Part shown: positions 16,294-26,700 of the stretch, one piece after another
Numbering within the stretch: the stretch's first letter is position 1
Layout of the letters: each line of letters opens with the position of its first letter
NCBI RefSeq assembly: GCF_000373245.1
Contig: NZ_KB890757.1
Coordinates: 1 to 64,000 of the forward strand
Length of the DNA: 64,000 nucleotides
DNA from: Echinicola pacifica DSM 19836
Lineage (GTDB): Bacteria > Bacteroidota > Bacteroidia > Cytophagales > Cyclobacteriaceae
Direction of reading: 5' to 3'
The notes under the pieces: generated by a model
Told to the model about the DNA's origin: nothing
Seen by the model: the letters and a program-made list of their open reading frames with translations, nothing else
Database searches by the model: none
Program-made: the position numbers and the translations under genes

Positions 16294-17253
16294 TTAAGTG
16301 CTTGGTTTCCTGATGGTTTGTTTTGGAGGCCTTCCCATACGTGCTGCCTTCGCAAGGCTTACATTGATCTCAAAACAGGTGAGTATAATGAAGGAGGTGA
16401 TCAAAATCCACAGCATCAGGGCGATCATCGTCCCAATGGAGCCATAGAGCTTGTTATAGCTGGCGAAATTGTTTAGATAGAAGGAGAATAGGAAGAAGGC
16501 AAGCGTGATTAATAGCCCCGCTGTGATGGATCCTGCGGAGAAGAAATGAAATTTCTTATGCACCGCGGGAGCGAAATAAAAGATGAAGGAGGTGGCTAGC
16601 ATAAACAAAAACAGGAGGACAAAAAAACGGAGGGAGGCCACCAGCATATACAGCAGGTTATTGGAGACCATGGCGTATTCGGAGAGTACCAGTAGCAGTT
16701 TATTGCCAAATATCATCGTCAATACCGCTGCGCAAATATTGAATACCAAAAAGATGATGATCATCACCGCGATCATTCTGGTATGGAAGAAGCTCCGGTT
16801 TTCCCGCGTACGGTAGCAGGCATTGAAAGCGTTCATCAGTGAGACGATGCCGTTGGTGGAGAGATAGAGCGCCATGAAGAAGCCCACGCTCAGCATGCCT
16901 TGGCGAGGTCTGCTGATGATATCATGTATGGTGGACTCTGTGCCGGCGTAGAGCTGGCCGGGCATGATGTCCTTTACGAATATCAGGATGTTTTCGGGAG
17001 TTACCGCCGGAAAAAACAGCTCGATAAAAGGCAATGTGTTTAGCAGAAAAAGAATTAGCGGAAATAAAGCCACAGTGAAGTTGAAGGCCACGGCATTGGC
17101 CCGGTCGTCGATTTCGTCTTTTTGGATCTGGTGGATAAAAATTCTTCCCACATCATAAAGATTCTGATTGGGATTGGACAAATGGATATGCCTTAGCCCT
17201 TGGGCATATTCATCCAGTCGTCTCAATATATGTTGCACCCTTCGTTTAACCAT
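16294..17253 (-). CDS. YihY/BrkB family inner-membrane protein
   Basis: This 319-aa protein has about six transmembrane helices and family motifs: DDRANAVAFNFTVALFPL near residue 50, LYLSTNGIVSLMNAFNACYR in the middle, and YNKLYGSIGTMIALMLWI before the last helices. YihY/BrkB proteins are widespread membrane proteins, once thought to be RNase BN; their function is unclear. It is the last gene of a minus-strand run after mltG and a thioesterase, 12 bp after the latter. The C-terminus ends in a basic tail. Confidence 0.88.
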   Translation of the reverse strand: MVKRRVQHILRRLDEYAQGLRHIHLSNPNQNLYDVGRIFIHQIQKDEIDDRANAVAFNFTVALFPLILFLLNTLPFIELFFPAVTPENILIFVKDIMPGQLYAGTESTIHDIISRPRQGMLSVGFFMALYLSTNGIVSLMNAFNACYRTRENRSFFHTRMIAVMIIIFLVFNICAAVLTMIFGNKLLLVLSEYAMVSNNLLYMLVASLRFFVLLFLFMLATSFIFYFAPAVHKKFHFFSAGSITAGLLITLAFFLFSFYLNNFASYNKLYGSIGTMIALMLWILITSFIILTCFEINVSLAKAARMGRPPKQTIRKPST

Positions 17254-17265
17254 TTGTTGCTGGTG

Positions 17266-17670
17266 CTAAAAGTAAGCTTCCAATAAATCTACTAAATCCT
17301 GAGGTGGTCTGCACGGTCGATGACTTTCTTTTTTGATAAAGGTCAGGATGGTATGGCCCTGATGGATCAATTCCTCGGCCTCATTATAGATAGAATAGTC
17401 AAAGCGTACCTTGACACTTGGCATTTTCTGAATTTCCACCTTGATGGTCAGTAGCTCATCGTATTTGCCGGGCTTGAAGTAGCGGCTATAATGCTCTAAT
17501 ACGGGCATCATCACGCCATTTTCCTCCATATTACGGTAGGAATAGCCGATTTGCCGTAAGGCTTCTACCCGAGCCACCTCAAAATACATGGCATAATTGC
17601 CATAATATACATAGCCCATCTGATCCGTCTCGGCATATCGGACTCTCACTTGAGTGTTTGCTGTAAACAT
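17266..17670 (-). CDS. Acyl-CoA thioesterase, YbgC/4HBT hot-dog family
   Basis: This 134-aa protein is a single hot-dog fold thioesterase. The motif VRYAETDQMGYVYYGNY at residues 10-26 carries the catalytic aspartate D16 of the 4-hydroxybenzoyl-CoA thioesterase-like family. It should hydrolyse acyl-CoA or acyl-carrier thioesters in the cytoplasm; the substrate cannot be told. It begins 3 bp after the mltG stop and is followed by yihY, so the three are probably co-transcribed. Length is normal for the family. Confidence 0.88.
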   Translation of the reverse strand: MFTANTQVRVRYAETDQMGYVYYGNYAMYFEVARVEALRQIGYSYRNMEENGVMMPVLEHYSRYFKPGKYDELLTIKVEIQKMPSVKVRFDYSIYNEAEELIHQGHTILTFIKKESHRPCRPPQDLVDLLEAYF

Positions 17671-17673
17671 CGC

Positions 17674-18717
17674 TTAATATATTTTGGCCTGATTGAGGGC
17701 GTTTTGGTATTTTCTTGCCTGGTTAAGGTGATCGCGGAGGTTGGTGGTAAACACATGGTAACCTGAAAAATCTTCCTTGGCACAGAAATAAAGATAGTTG
17801 TGATCCTGATGGTTTAGTACAGCATCGATCGAGGTGATATCTGGAAGATTGATGGGCCCCGGAGGAAGCCCGGCATACTTATAGGTATTATAAGGACTGT
17901 CGATCTCCTTATGCACATTCAATACCCTCTTGATGGAAAAATCTCCCAGGGCAAAGACTAAGGTAGGATCCGCCTGTAAAGGGATGCCTTGATTCAGCCT
18001 ATTGATATAAACTCCGGCAATAGTTGGTTTTTCCGGGTTTTTGGTAGTTTCTGCCTGTACTATGGAGGCCAAAGTGGACACTTCCTCTAGGCTCATGCCC
18101 ATGTCGGAGGCCATTTGCTGCCTTTCATCATTCCAGAATTTCACATATTCCTTATACATTCTATCAAATAGCTGCTCGGCGGAGGTATTCCAATAGAGTT
18201 CGTAGGTATTGGGGATGAACATGCTCATAATGGTCTCCTCATTGAACTCAAACTTACGGATATATACGCTGTCGGTCAGCAGGTGGAGGAATTGCTCCTC
18301 GGGGACTTCCAGATTGGCGGTGATCTTCTCAGCCAGATCCTCTTTGGTGCGGATATTGTTGAATGTTACGTTCACAGGAGCCTGTTTGCCAGAGCGGAGC
18401 AGGGCCACGAGTTCACGATTGGAGAGTTTTGGAGGAATGATATATCGCCCAGGTTTTACATTATCCTGATAGTCCATGACCTTGGCCACGAAGCTGAACG
18501 AGATCAGATCGGTAATGATTTCTTTTTTGGATAAGTCATCGGTGACCTGCTTGAAGGTGGCATTGCTGGGGATCTTTAGTTCTGCAGGGACCTCGGATTC
18601 GGTAAGGGTGTTAGGGCTGAAGAATACCTGGTAGAAATAAAACGCAAAGGAGCTGATCAGTACAGATACGGCGATCAAGCCTGCGATATAGTATTTTTGG
18701 TTCTTTTCTGTAATCAT
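17674..18717 (-). CDS. mltG: Endolytic peptidoglycan transglycosylase MltG
   Basis: This 347-aa protein has an N-terminal membrane anchor (residues 10-33) and a periplasmic YceG/MltG domain. The catalytic glutamate is E223 in LASIVQAET. Downstream, GVYINRL, LQADPTL and GLPPGPINLP are family signatures. MltG cleaves nascent glycan strands at the inner membrane and sets their length. It is the first gene of a minus-strand operon with the thioesterase and yihY. The ATG is followed directly by the anchor, supporting this start. Confidence 0.94.
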   Translation of the reverse strand: MITEKNQKYYIAGLIAVSVLISSFAFYFYQVFFSPNTLTESEVPAELKIPSNATFKQVTDDLSKKEIITDLISFSFVAKVMDYQDNVKPGRYIIPPKLSNRELVALLRSGKQAPVNVTFNNIRTKEDLAEKITANLEVPEEQFLHLLTDSVYIRKFEFNEETIMSMFIPNTYELYWNTSAEQLFDRMYKEYVKFWNDERQQMASDMGMSLEEVSTLASIVQAETTKNPEKPTIAGVYINRLNQGIPLQADPTLVFALGDFSIKRVLNVHKEIDSPYNTYKYAGLPPGPINLPDITSIDAVLNHQDHNYLYFCAKEDFSGYHVFTTNLRDHLNQARKYQNALNQAKIY

Positions 18718-18888
18718 GATTAAGTGCTAAATACAAATTAAAGCTGCGATACAAAAATAGACAAATTAAATGAATTGAGAAGGCTACGTAAATGTGCGCA
18801 TATGTACGCAACTGGTATTTTGTGCTAGGTCTTTGGGTAATAAATTGATACATTCACTAAATAAAGCGATTATAAAAGGAGGAATAGT

Positions 18889-19521
18889 ATGCCAGCAGAG
18901 TTAATCAAAATTTATCCAGAAAACCCCAATCCCCGTCAGGTGCAGAAGGTGGTGGATGTGCTGAAAGCAGGAGGGGTAGTGATTTACCCGACCGATACTA
19001 TATATGGTATGGGTTGTGATATTTATAATCAAAAGGCCATAGAGAGAATTTGCCAGATCAAAGGTGTGAAGCCTCAAAAGCAGAATTTCTCGTTTATATG
19101 CTATGACCTGAGTAATATATCGGAATTTACCAGAGTGGTGAGCACCCCGGTCTTTAAGGTGATGAAAAAAGCCCTTCCCGGGCCTTATACCTTTATCCTT
19201 AATGCCAATAATAAGGTGCCGAAATTACTGCATAGCAAAAAGAAAACGGTGGGGATACGCGTCCCTGACCACAGTATTACTCGTATATTGGTGAAGGAGC
19301 TGGGCCAGCCTATCGTCTCCACCTCCATTAGGGATGAGGATGATGTGCTGGAATATAGCACTGACCCAGAGCTCATTTATGAGAAATACAAGGACCTCGT
19401 GGATGTGGTGGTAGATGGTGGTTACGGAACCAATATCGCCTCCACGGTCATAGATTGCACGGGGGATGAGCTCGAAATTCTTCGGCAAGGCCAGGGGAAT
19501 TTGGAGGAAATACTCGGATAA
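18889..19521 (+). CDS. YciO/YrdC-Sua5 family protein (threonylcarbamoyl-AMP synthase-like)
   Basis: This 210-aa protein has a single YrdC-type domain. KAGGVVIYPTDTIYGMGCD at residues 26-44 and the SFICYDLSNISEF segment match the YciO subgroup. YrdC/Sua5 enzymes make threonylcarbamoyl-AMP for the tRNA t6A modification; YciO proteins share the fold but may do another job. A second, full-length Sua5 with its C-terminal domain lies at 56229-57191 in this window, so this copy is more likely the YciO paralog. A strong AGGAGG-type ribosome site sits before the ATG. Confidence 0.88.
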   Translation: MPAELIKIYPENPNPRQVQKVVDVLKAGGVVIYPTDTIYGMGCDIYNQKAIERICQIKGVKPQKQNFSFICYDLSNISEFTRVVSTPVFKVMKKALPGPYTFILNANNKVPKLLHSKKKTVGIRVPDHSITRILVKELGQPIVSTSIRDEDDVLEYSTDPELIYEKYKDLVDVVVDGGYGTNIASTVIDCTGDELEILRQGQGNLEEILG

Positions 19522-19571
19522 TTTGACTATTATAAGGAGGCTTGGCTGATGGCTTTTGTCTATTTTTGGAC

Positions 19572-20201
19572 ATGGAAAAGAAAATCATCCTTGCAGACCT
19601 GTTTTATCTTCCTTCACTCGAGTTCTTTACTGCCATACATGGTGCAGATCTTTTGGTGCTGGAAGATAGGGATACCTATCAAAAACAATCTTACCGCAAC
19701 CGAAGTCAAATTCGCCTTGCCAATAAAGTGGAAACCCTGAGCGTTCCTGTTTTGGAAGGTAATAAAAAGGTCCATTATACAGAGGTGAATATTGATTATA
19801 GTCAAAAATGGAAAAATGTTCACCTAAGAGGAATTCAAAGTTCTTATGGCAAAGCACCCTTTTTTGAGTACTATTTTCCATATTTTGAACAGGTGTTCCA
19901 CAGAAACATTGACAAATTGTACGAGTTTAATTTGGAGTTACTGACAGTTTGTCTGAAATTGATGAGAGTGAAAACTCAGGTGACCTTAGCCTCTCAGGTG
20001 GATGAAAGCACATCCTGTGAGGACATAAGGGGGATAATTGTAACGAAGGAGTCATATAAGCATAGGGAGATCTACCATCCACAGCCCTATACACAACTGT
20101 TTGGCTTGGACTTTGTATCAAATTTGAGCGTTATCGATTTGTTATTTTGCGAAGGACCTCATGCAAATGAAGTTTTAGCACAATCGAAAAAAAACAAATG
20201 A
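19572..20201 (+). CDS. WbqC family protein
   Basis: From the ATG at 19572 this is a 209-aa WbqC-like protein: IILADLFYLPSLEFFTAI at the N-terminus, then QKQSYRNRSQIRLAN, VPV and YGKAPFFEYYFPYFE. WbqC proteins are found in O-antigen and glycan loci and in many Bacteroidota genomes; the activity is not established. A TTG at 19542 would lengthen it by ten residues, but a ribosome site AAGGAGG at 19534-19540 is too close to serve it. That site is well spaced for an ATG at 19549 in another frame, so the true start is uncertain. Confidence 0.8.
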   Translation: MEKKIILADLFYLPSLEFFTAIHGADLLVLEDRDTYQKQSYRNRSQIRLANKVETLSVPVLEGNKKVHYTEVNIDYSQKWKNVHLRGIQSSYGKAPFFEYYFPYFEQVFHRNIDKLYEFNLELLTVCLKLMRVKTQVTLASQVDESTSCEDIRGIIVTKESYKHREIYHPQPYTQLFGLDFVSNLSVIDLLFCEGPHANEVLAQSKKNK

Positions 20202-20283
20202 ACAATCTTCAAAAGGATTGTGTTTTTAAAACAAATTCGGTAAAATTATATATAGAATTATAAACAATTCAGAAAGGAACTAA

Positions 20284-22812
20284 ATGGAAGCAAAATTTTC
20301 AAATAGGGTGAAAGAGGTGATTTCGCTTAGCCGTGAGGAGGCCCTTCGTCTGGGCCATGACTATATCGGTACAGAACACCTCTTGCTGGGCATGATCCGT
20401 GAAGGGGAAGGTGTCGCTGTTTCCATTCTTAAGAAATTAGGGGTGCCACTGGATGAGCTTCGCAATTCCGTGGAGCGCGCTGTCAAAGGAACTGCCAATC
20501 ACAATGTGAAAAACCTGGCCAATATCCCTTTGACCCGCCAGTCCGAGAAAGTGCTAAAGATCACTTACCTCGAAGCTAAAATATTCAAAAGTCAATTGAT
20601 AGGAACTGAGCATCTACTTCTTTCCATCCTTCGGGATGAGGATAATATAGCTACTCAGATCTTACATAAATTTGATACTACTTACGATACTGTCAAGGAA
20701 ATGCTTGAATTCCAAACTGATCAGACGCCTCGCTCTGGAGCTGAGGCCGATGACGCTGATGAAGAAAGCAGCAAACTCTTTGGCTCTTCAGGAGGCTCTT
20801 CCAGTGGTAGCAGTAAAGGCTCCACCGAAAAGTCGCGAACTCCCGTGCTGGATAACTTCGGCAGGGACCTCACCCGAATGGCCGAGGATGATAAGCTAGA
20901 CCCAATCATTGGTAGAGAAAAAGAAATAGAGCGCGTTGCGCAAATTCTTTCCAGAAGAAAGAAAAATAATCCAATCCTAATCGGTGAACCTGGCGTAGGT
21001 AAAACCGCCATTGCCGAAGGCCTTGCCCTGAGAATCGTCCAAAAGAAAGTGTCTCGAGTGCTTTTCAATAAGCGCGTGGTGACCCTTGACCTGGCCTCTC
21101 TTGTGGCAGGTACTAAGTACCGTGGTCAGTTTGAGGAAAGAATGAAGGCAGTGATGAACGAACTAGAGAAATCTCCGAACGTTATCCTCTTCATAGATGA
21201 GCTTCATACGATCGTGGGTGCTGGTGGAGCCAGTGGATCTCTCGATGCCTCTAATATGTTCAAACCAGCCTTGGCTCGGGGCGAAATACAATGTATCGGA
21301 GCGACTACCTTGGACGAATACCGTCAGTATATAGAAAAAGATGGTGCCTTGGCTCGTAGATTCCAGATGGTAATGGTGGACGCCACCACTCCTGAGGAGA
21401 CTATCCAGATCCTAAATAATATCAAGGACAAATACGAAGATCACCATAATGTGAACTATACGCCTGAGGCGATAGAAGCATGTGTGAAACTCTCGGACCG
21501 ATATATTTCTGATCGTTTCCTACCAGATAAGGCCATCGATATTCTGGATGAAGCCGGAGCAAGAGTGCATATAAACAATATCCACGTGCCCGAGGAAATC
21601 CTGAAGTTGGAAGAGGAAGTGGAGAATATCAAAGTGGAGAAAAATCGAGTAGTCAAAAGCCAGAAGTATGAAGAAGCGGCCCAGCTAAGGGATCGTGAGA
21701 AGAAACTTTTGGAGCAACTTGAAAATGCTAAAGCCAAGTGGGAAGAAGATAGTAAAACCAAGCGTTATACTGTAGAGGAAGATAATGTGGCTGAGGTGAT
21801 CTCCATGATGACTGGTGTACCCGCCAAGCGTATTGCCCAAAAAGAAGGTAATAAATTACTGAATATGGGCAATGAGCTCCAAGGTAAGGTGATCGGCCAG
21901 GAGGATGCGATTAAGAAGCTTACCAAGGCTATTCAGCGTACCCGAGTGGGCTTGAAAGATCCTAAGAAGCCAATTGGTTCATTTATATTCCTAGGCCCAA
22001 CAGGGGTAGGTAAAACCGAACTAGCAAAAACACTGGCTACTTATTTGTTCGACAAAGAGGATTCTCTAATCAGAATCGATATGTCGGAATACATGGAGAA
22101 ATTCAGTGTATCCAGATTGGTGGGAGCACCTCCAGGCTATGTAGGATACGAAGAAGGTGGTCAGCTAACAGAAAAAGTTAGAAGAAAACCGTATTCAGTG
22201 GTCCTTTTGGATGAGATTGAGAAAGCTCACCCTGATGTCTTCAATCTACTGCTTCAGGTATTGGATGATGGAATTTTGACTGATGGTTTAGGACGAAGAG
22301 TTGATTTTCGAAATACCGTTATCATCATGACTTCCAATATCGGCGTTAGAGACTTGAAGGATTTTGGTGCAGGCATAGGATTCTCTTCCAAAGCTAAGGA
22401 GGATAATATGGATGAGGTGATGAAGTCCACGATCCAAAGTGCCCTTCAGAAGGCCTTCAGTCCTGAATTCCTAAATAGATTGGATGACGTTGTAGTCTTT
22501 AACTCACTGGATAAAGACGATATTCACAAAATCATTGATATCAGCTTGGGCAAATTGTTCAGTAGAATCACTGATTTGGGTTATAATATCGAACTTACCG
22601 ATAAGGCAAAAGACTTCCTTTCAGACAAGGGATATGATAAGCAATATGGTGCAAGGCCGCTGAATAGAGCTATCCAGAAATACCTGGAGGATTCTATTGC
22701 AGAGGAAATCCTTCGCGGCGACCTTTCGGAAGGGGATGTGATCAAGGCTGATTATGAAGATAATGCCGAAGAACTCACGATTACCGTTCAGAAGAAAGAG
22801 AAAGCAGATTAG
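20284..22812 (+). CDS. clpC: ATP-dependent Clp protease ATP-binding subunit ClpC
   Basis: This 842-aa protein is a class I Hsp100 unfoldase. Two Clp_N repeats span 1-145, followed by a Ser/Gly-rich linker (165-185). The first AAA+ module has Walker A GEPGVGKT at 234-241. A UVR-type middle domain follows (about 440-480, [19 protein letters not shown]). The second AAA+ module has GPTGVGKT at 571-578 and a C-terminal D2-small domain. It feeds unfolded proteins to ClpP. ClpC rather than ClpB or ClpA is supported by the short UVR middle domain. It has its own terminator and looks monocistronic. Confidence 0.95.
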   Translation: MEAKFSNRVKEVISLSREEALRLGHDYIGTEHLLLGMIREGEGVAVSILKKLGVPLDELRNSVERAVKGTANHNVKNLANIPLTRQSEKVLKITYLEAKIFKSQLIGTEHLLLSILRDEDNIATQILHKFDTTYDTVKEMLEFQTDQTPRSGAEADDADEESSKLFGSSGGSSSGSSKGSTEKSRTPVLDNFGRDLTRMAEDDKLDPIIGREKEIERVAQILSRRKKNNPILIGEPGVGKTAIAEGLALRIVQKKVSRVLFNKRVVTLDLASLVAGTKYRGQFEERMKAVMNELEKSPNVILFIDELHTIVGAGGASGSLDASNMFKPALARGEIQCIGATTLDEYRQYIEKDGALARRFQMVMVDATTPEETIQILNNIKDKYEDHHNVNYTPEAIEACVKLSDRYISDRFLPDKAIDILDEAGARVHINNIHVPEEILKLEEEVENIKVEKNRVVKSQKYEEAAQLRDREKKLLEQLENAKAKWEEDSKTKRYTVEEDNVAEVISMMTGVPAKRIAQKEGNKLLNMGNELQGKVIGQEDAIKKLTKAIQRTRVGLKDPKKPIGSFIFLGPTGVGKTELAKTLATYLFDKEDSLIRIDMSEYMEKFSVSRLVGAPPGYVGYEEGGQLTEKVRRKPYSVVLLDEIEKAHPDVFNLLLQVLDDGILTDGLGRRVDFRNTVIIMTSNIGVRDLKDFGAGIGFSSKAKEDNMDEVMKSTIQSALQKAFSPEFLNRLDDVVVFNSLDKDDIHKIIDISLGKLFSRITDLGYNIELTDKAKDFLSDKGYDKQYGARPLNRAIQKYLEDSIAEEILRGDLSEGDVIKADYEDNAEELTITVQKKEKAD

Positions 22813-22836
22813 TTTTAATCAAGCTATTGATATATA

Positions 22837-22866
22837 AAGTGGCCTTCCTCGGAGGGCCACTTTTTT
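22837..22866 (+). terminator. Terminator of clpC
   Basis: AAGTGGCC pairs with GGCCACTT around a ten-base loop, then a T-run follows at 22861-22866. It lies 25 bp after the clpC stop. Confidence 0.85.
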
Positions 22867-23048
22867 ATTGCCTATCCATAAATTATTGATGTACTTTTCT
22901 GGGGTGTTCGTCCTCGATTAGGCAAGATGTGAGAGTAGAAAGTAACTCAATGCTGAACCTTACGTTCTAAATTATAGTTGTTTACAAAATTTAACATGTT
23001 CACAATAGGATTATTAAGTAGCCATAGTCCTTTTTATGCTAATTTTGC

Positions 23049-23966
23049 ATGATGAAGTTTTTGATGCATCTCGTATTAAAATTAACCTTTTTATTGTCTC
23101 TGATGCCTTATCTGGTATCGGAGAAAATATATGATAAATACCAGGTGAGGATCGATCCTCAGGTGGTGGATTCGCTGTACACCAAAGGTTATGAGAAAGG
23201 GCTCGTCGATCGCAAGATCCTTGATGAAGCTAGCGGGCTAGCATCCAGCAAAGTTTTTGACAATCTTATCTATACTCACAATGATAGCGACGGGGCACCG
23301 GTGGTGTATAAAATCGACAGCCTCGGCCAGAGTAAAGGTGCCATCACCCTTAGTGGAATATATAATAGAGACTGGGAAGATATCGCTGTGGGACCCAATG
23401 CCACTGGAGATAAGTCTATCATCTATGTGGGAGAGATTGGTGATAATCAAGGAAGGTATCCTTCGATTAAGCTCTATAGTTTCGAGGAGCCTCATAGTGA
23501 AGAGGGCGATGTGGAACTGATCCCTCACGTCACCGAGATGGTGTATCCTGATGGTCCTCGGGATGCAGAAACCCTGATGGTGGATCCCTGGGATGGAGAG
23601 GTGTATATCATCAGTAAGCGTGATTCCAGTAATGTGCTCTTTAGGGTGCCCACAACCCATAATGATCAGGAGAAAGTGACCTTGGAGAAGGTGCTGACCC
23701 TGCCAGTGACCATGTCTGTGGCGGGTGATATCTCTCCGGATGGTACAGAAATCATCCTAAAGAACTATTGGGTGGTATATCACTGGGCACGACTTCCAGG
23801 TCAATCCTTGAAGGAAGCCATGAGTGCCCCTCCCGTGCAATTACCTTATCTTCCTGAACCGCAAGGGGAAGCCCTGACCTTCGCTTTTGATGGGAAAAGT
23901 TATTTTTCTCTAAGTGAAGAGCGATTTAGAATTAAACCCGCACTTATGCGTTATTATCGCAAATAA
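23049..23966 (+). CDS. Secreted beta-propeller-like protein of unknown function
   Basis: This 305-aa protein starts with a hydrophobic signal or anchor (MKFLMHLVLKLTFLLSLMPYL). The mature part has propeller-like strands: LDEASGLASSKVFDNLIYTHNDSDG, YNRDWEDIAVGP, IIYVGEIGDNQGRYPSIKLY, DAETLMVDPWDGEVYIISK and GEALTFAF. The pattern (DxEDxA, GDNxxxR, DxEALxxxP) recalls phytase-like or esterase-like secreted propellers of Bacteroidota. I cannot name a substrate. It is followed by ctlX on the same strand, but the 66-bp gap and different theme do not argue for a shared role. Confidence 0.75.
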   Translation: MMKFLMHLVLKLTFLLSLMPYLVSEKIYDKYQVRIDPQVVDSLYTKGYEKGLVDRKILDEASGLASSKVFDNLIYTHNDSDGAPVVYKIDSLGQSKGAITLSGIYNRDWEDIAVGPNATGDKSIIYVGEIGDNQGRYPSIKLYSFEEPHSEEGDVELIPHVTEMVYPDGPRDAETLMVDPWDGEVYIISKRDSSNVLFRVPTTHNDQEKVTLEKVLTLPVTMSVAGDISPDGTEIILKNYWVVYHWARLPGQSLKEAMSAPPVQLPYLPEPQGEALTFAFDGKSYFSLSEERFRIKPALMRYYRK

Positions 23967-24032
23967 GTCATCCAAACCTCCTATGTACGAGCTTGCCACT
24001 TGCCTTCTTTCCATATTGACTATCCCCAAGGT

Positions 24033-24974
24033 ATGAGGGCTCAGGTGTCCTCTGCTATCTTGATGGTGCGGCCTGCCGCTTTCGGGGCTAATCCCGAGAC
24101 AGCACTGGACAATGGCTACCAAATGCCTCCCGAAGAAATCTCCGTATCTGAGGTACAGGTCAGAGCTTTAGCGGAATTTGATCAAATGGTAAGCCTGCTG
24201 CGAGCCAAGGACATCAACGTGATGGTGGTGGAGGATACAGAATTACCTAATAAACCAGATGCGATTTTTCCAAACAACTGGTTTAGTACCCATGCTGATG
24301 GCCGATTGATTTACTATCCAATGTTATCCAATTTGCGACGTAAGGAGCGTAGAAATGACCTTGTGGATCTGTTCTTTGAAGCTGGATTTCGCGTGGAGGA
24401 GATCGTTGATCTTACTTTTTTTGAGGATGACCGTCAGTACCTGGAGAGCACAGGGAGTATGGTCCTCGATCGCCAGCATAAGATTGCCTATGCCTGTAAG
24501 TCGGATAGGACACATCCCGAACCTTTGCATTATTTTCAGCAATTGATGGGGTATAAATTGGTGGAGTTTACTGCGGTACAGCAGCTGAAAGCCAAAAAGA
24601 AGCCCATCTATCATACCAATGTGATGATGCATATTGGAGAGAAACTTGCGGTAGTTTGTCTGGATAGCATAGAGCGCTTGGCGGAGAAATTACGGGTAAA
24701 GGAGCAGCTGGAGCAATCAGGAAAAGTAGTGCTTCCGATCACCATCCCACAGAAATTTGCCTTTGCCGGGAATATGCTGGAGGTTCAGAATAGCCAGGGG
24801 AAGCATTATACCGTTTTGTCCAAAACAGCTTATAATAGCCTGAAAGCTGGCCAGAAACATATACTCTCCAAATATACAGACTTGATTATGCCAAATATCC
24901 CCACGATAGAAATGATCGGTGGTGGGGGAGTGCGCTGTATGATGGGAGAAATATTTTTGCCCCAAATAAAATAA
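24033..24974 (+). CDS. ctlX: Citrulline utilization hydrolase CtlX-like (amidinotransferase/arginine-deiminase superfamily)
   Basis: The protein is about 313 aa from ATG 24033. A TTG at 24000 would add eleven residues but is less likely. It has the guanidino-group-modifying fold of the arginine deiminase superfamily: VRPAAFGANPET near the N-terminus, NKPDAIFPNNWFSTH, ESTGSMVLDR, YHTNVMMHIGEKLAVVCLDSI and a C-terminal GGGGVRCMMGE with the nucleophilic cysteine. CtlX proteins are common in Bacteroidota and annotated as citrulline utilization hydrolases. No ornithine or arginine genes are adjacent. Confidence 0.82.
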   Translation: MRAQVSSAILMVRPAAFGANPETALDNGYQMPPEEISVSEVQVRALAEFDQMVSLLRAKDINVMVVEDTELPNKPDAIFPNNWFSTHADGRLIYYPMLSNLRRKERRNDLVDLFFEAGFRVEEIVDLTFFEDDRQYLESTGSMVLDRQHKIAYACKSDRTHPEPLHYFQQLMGYKLVEFTAVQQLKAKKKPIYHTNVMMHIGEKLAVVCLDSIERLAEKLRVKEQLEQSGKVVLPITIPQKFAFAGNMLEVQNSQGKHYTVLSKTAYNSLKAGQKHILSKYTDLIMPNIPTIEMIGGGGVRCMMGEIFLPQIK

Positions 24975-25029
24975 AGACAATCAATCACCATAGCAGACTC
25001 GCCCTTTCCTTAGGAAACTAAAAAAAAAA

Positions 25030-25051
25030 GAGGCTGTCCAAAAACAGCCTC
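25030..25051 (-). terminator. Terminator of purB
   Basis: GAGGCTGT (25030-25037) pairs with ACAGCCTC (25044-25051) around six bases. On the minus strand it is followed by a long U-run (A-run at 25020-25029). Confidence 0.88.
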
Positions 25052-25059
25052 CTGTGAAA

Positions 25060-26403
25060 TCAAATTCCTGTATAGCTAAAAGGAGATATTTTCCTTAATT
25101 CTTCCTTGATCTTATCCGATACATTAAGTCGGTCAATGAAATCCTTAATGGACTTCTCAGTGATCCTTGTATTGGTTCGCGTAAGGTCTTTCAGCGCTTC
25201 ATAAGGCTTAGGATAGCCCTCTCTGCGGAGTACGGTTTGGATCGCTTCTGCGACCACCGCCCAGTTGTCTTCCAGATCCGCATCAATAGCGGCGAGATTC
25301 AGCTCGAGTTTATCGATTCCCTTTTTGAGTGATTCAAATGAGATCAACATATGAGCGAGAGGTACGCCAATCACCCGTAATACGGTGCTATCTGTAAGGT
25401 CTCTCTGCAATCTGCTTATGGGTAACTTGGCTGCCAGATGCTCCAATAGGGCATTGGCAATTCCTAAATTACCTTCCGCATTTTCAAAATCAATAGGATT
25501 CACTTTGTGTGGCATGGCAGAAGAGCCAATTTCTCCTTCTTTGATTTTTTGCTTGAAATAATTCATGCTCACATATTGCCATACGTCCTTGGATAGGTCC
25601 AGCAAGATGGTATTGATGCGTTTCAGGCCGTCAAAAAGAGCTGCAAGGTTATCGTAATGCTCGATCTGAGTGGTGGGGAAGCTTCTTTCTAAGCCAAGGT
25701 AGTCTTGGACAAATTTATTAGCAAAGCTATTCCAATCCACTTCAGGATAGGCGACATGATGGGCATTCATATTGCCTGTGGCACCACCGAATTTGGCGGA
25801 GTATGGCACCTGCTGCAAGAGCTGTAGTTGATTTTCAATACGGGTTACAAACACTTGGATTTCCTTGCCAAGACGAGTCGGGGAGGCTGGCTGGCCATGG
25901 GTTTTTGCCAGCATGGCCACATCTTTCCATTCTGATACCTGGCCACTGAGCTTTGCCATGACTTCCATAAGCACGGGAAGAATCACCTTTTCCATGCCTT
26001 CTTTCAGCATCAGTGGGGTGGAGGTATTGTTGATGTCCTGGGAAGTCAGGCCAAAGTGGATAAATTCTTTTGATTCATCCAATCCCAATTGATCAAATTT
26101 TTCCTTTAGGAAATATTCAACCGCTTTCACATCATGGTTGGTCGTCTTTTCGATTTCTTTTATAACCTGGGCATCCTCTTCTGAAAAGTCCTCCACTATG
26201 GCCCGAAGTTTTGGGAATATCTCTGCAGTAATACCACTTAATTGAGGTAAAGGCATTTCGCATAAAGCAATGAAGTACTCTACTTCTACCTGAACACGGT
26301 ATTTGATGAGGGCATATTCTGAAAAATAAGCCCTTAGCGGCTGAGTTTTATTACCATAGCGTCCATCTACTGAGGAAATGGCGGTCAAAGTATTTAAATT
26401 CAT
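25060..26403 (-). CDS. purB: Adenylosuccinate lyase
   Basis: The protein is 447 aa from the ATG at 26403 (MNLNTLTAISSVDGRYG); the frame is open 11 codons further upstream, but that stretch is not typical. It belongs to the fumarase/aspartase superfamily. SSAMPHKVNPIDFE is the signature flexible loop with the catalytic serine, and TNHDVKAVEYF and FGLTSQDINNTS are substrate-binding motifs. PurB splits fumarate from SAICAR and from adenylosuccinate in purine synthesis. It stands alone with its own terminator. Confidence 0.95.
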   Translation of the reverse strand: MNLNTLTAISSVDGRYGNKTQPLRAYFSEYALIKYRVQVEVEYFIALCEMPLPQLSGITAEIFPKLRAIVEDFSEEDAQVIKEIEKTTNHDVKAVEYFLKEKFDQLGLDESKEFIHFGLTSQDINNTSTPLMLKEGMEKVILPVLMEVMAKLSGQVSEWKDVAMLAKTHGQPASPTRLGKEIQVFVTRIENQLQLLQQVPYSAKFGGATGNMNAHHVAYPEVDWNSFANKFVQDYLGLERSFPTTQIEHYDNLAALFDGLKRINTILLDLSKDVWQYVSMNYFKQKIKEGEIGSSAMPHKVNPIDFENAEGNLGIANALLEHLAAKLPISRLQRDLTDSTVLRVIGVPLAHMLISFESLKKGIDKLELNLAAIDADLEDNWAVVAEAIQTVLRREGYPKPYEALKDLTRTNTRITEKSIKDFIDRLNVSDKIKEELRKISPFSYTGI

Positions 26404-26652
26404 GGGATATGAGTTTGGATTTCTGTGTAAACACAAAAATAAGGCTTTAAGACGAAAAAGTCATTGCCTCATGAGTTTATCTTGAAGGGATTGTCTGCTA
26501 TAATGGGACGCGGGAGAAATCATCCTACTATTGGCCCGCGTTCTTTTCATTGGCTGAGCGAATGCACTTGATGAAATAGCCGTTCTTGAGAGGAGCAAAG
26601 TGAGTGATTTATGCTCTACTATTTTTCAAGAGGGTATTCCCGTAAACAAAAA

Positions 26653-26674
26653 AAGCCTGTCCGAAGACAAGCTT
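26653..26674 (-). terminator. Terminator of DUF4397 gene
   Basis: AAGC-C-TGTC pairs with GACA-A-GCTT around CGAA, followed on the minus strand by a U-run. Confidence 0.75.
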
Positions 26675-26700
26675 AATTTTAAATCCTTATGGGAACAGAT

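Noticed and set aside
18792-18810. TGCG...CGCA partial palindrome between mltG and the YciO gene
   Set aside because: Only four bases per arm match, too weak to call an operator.
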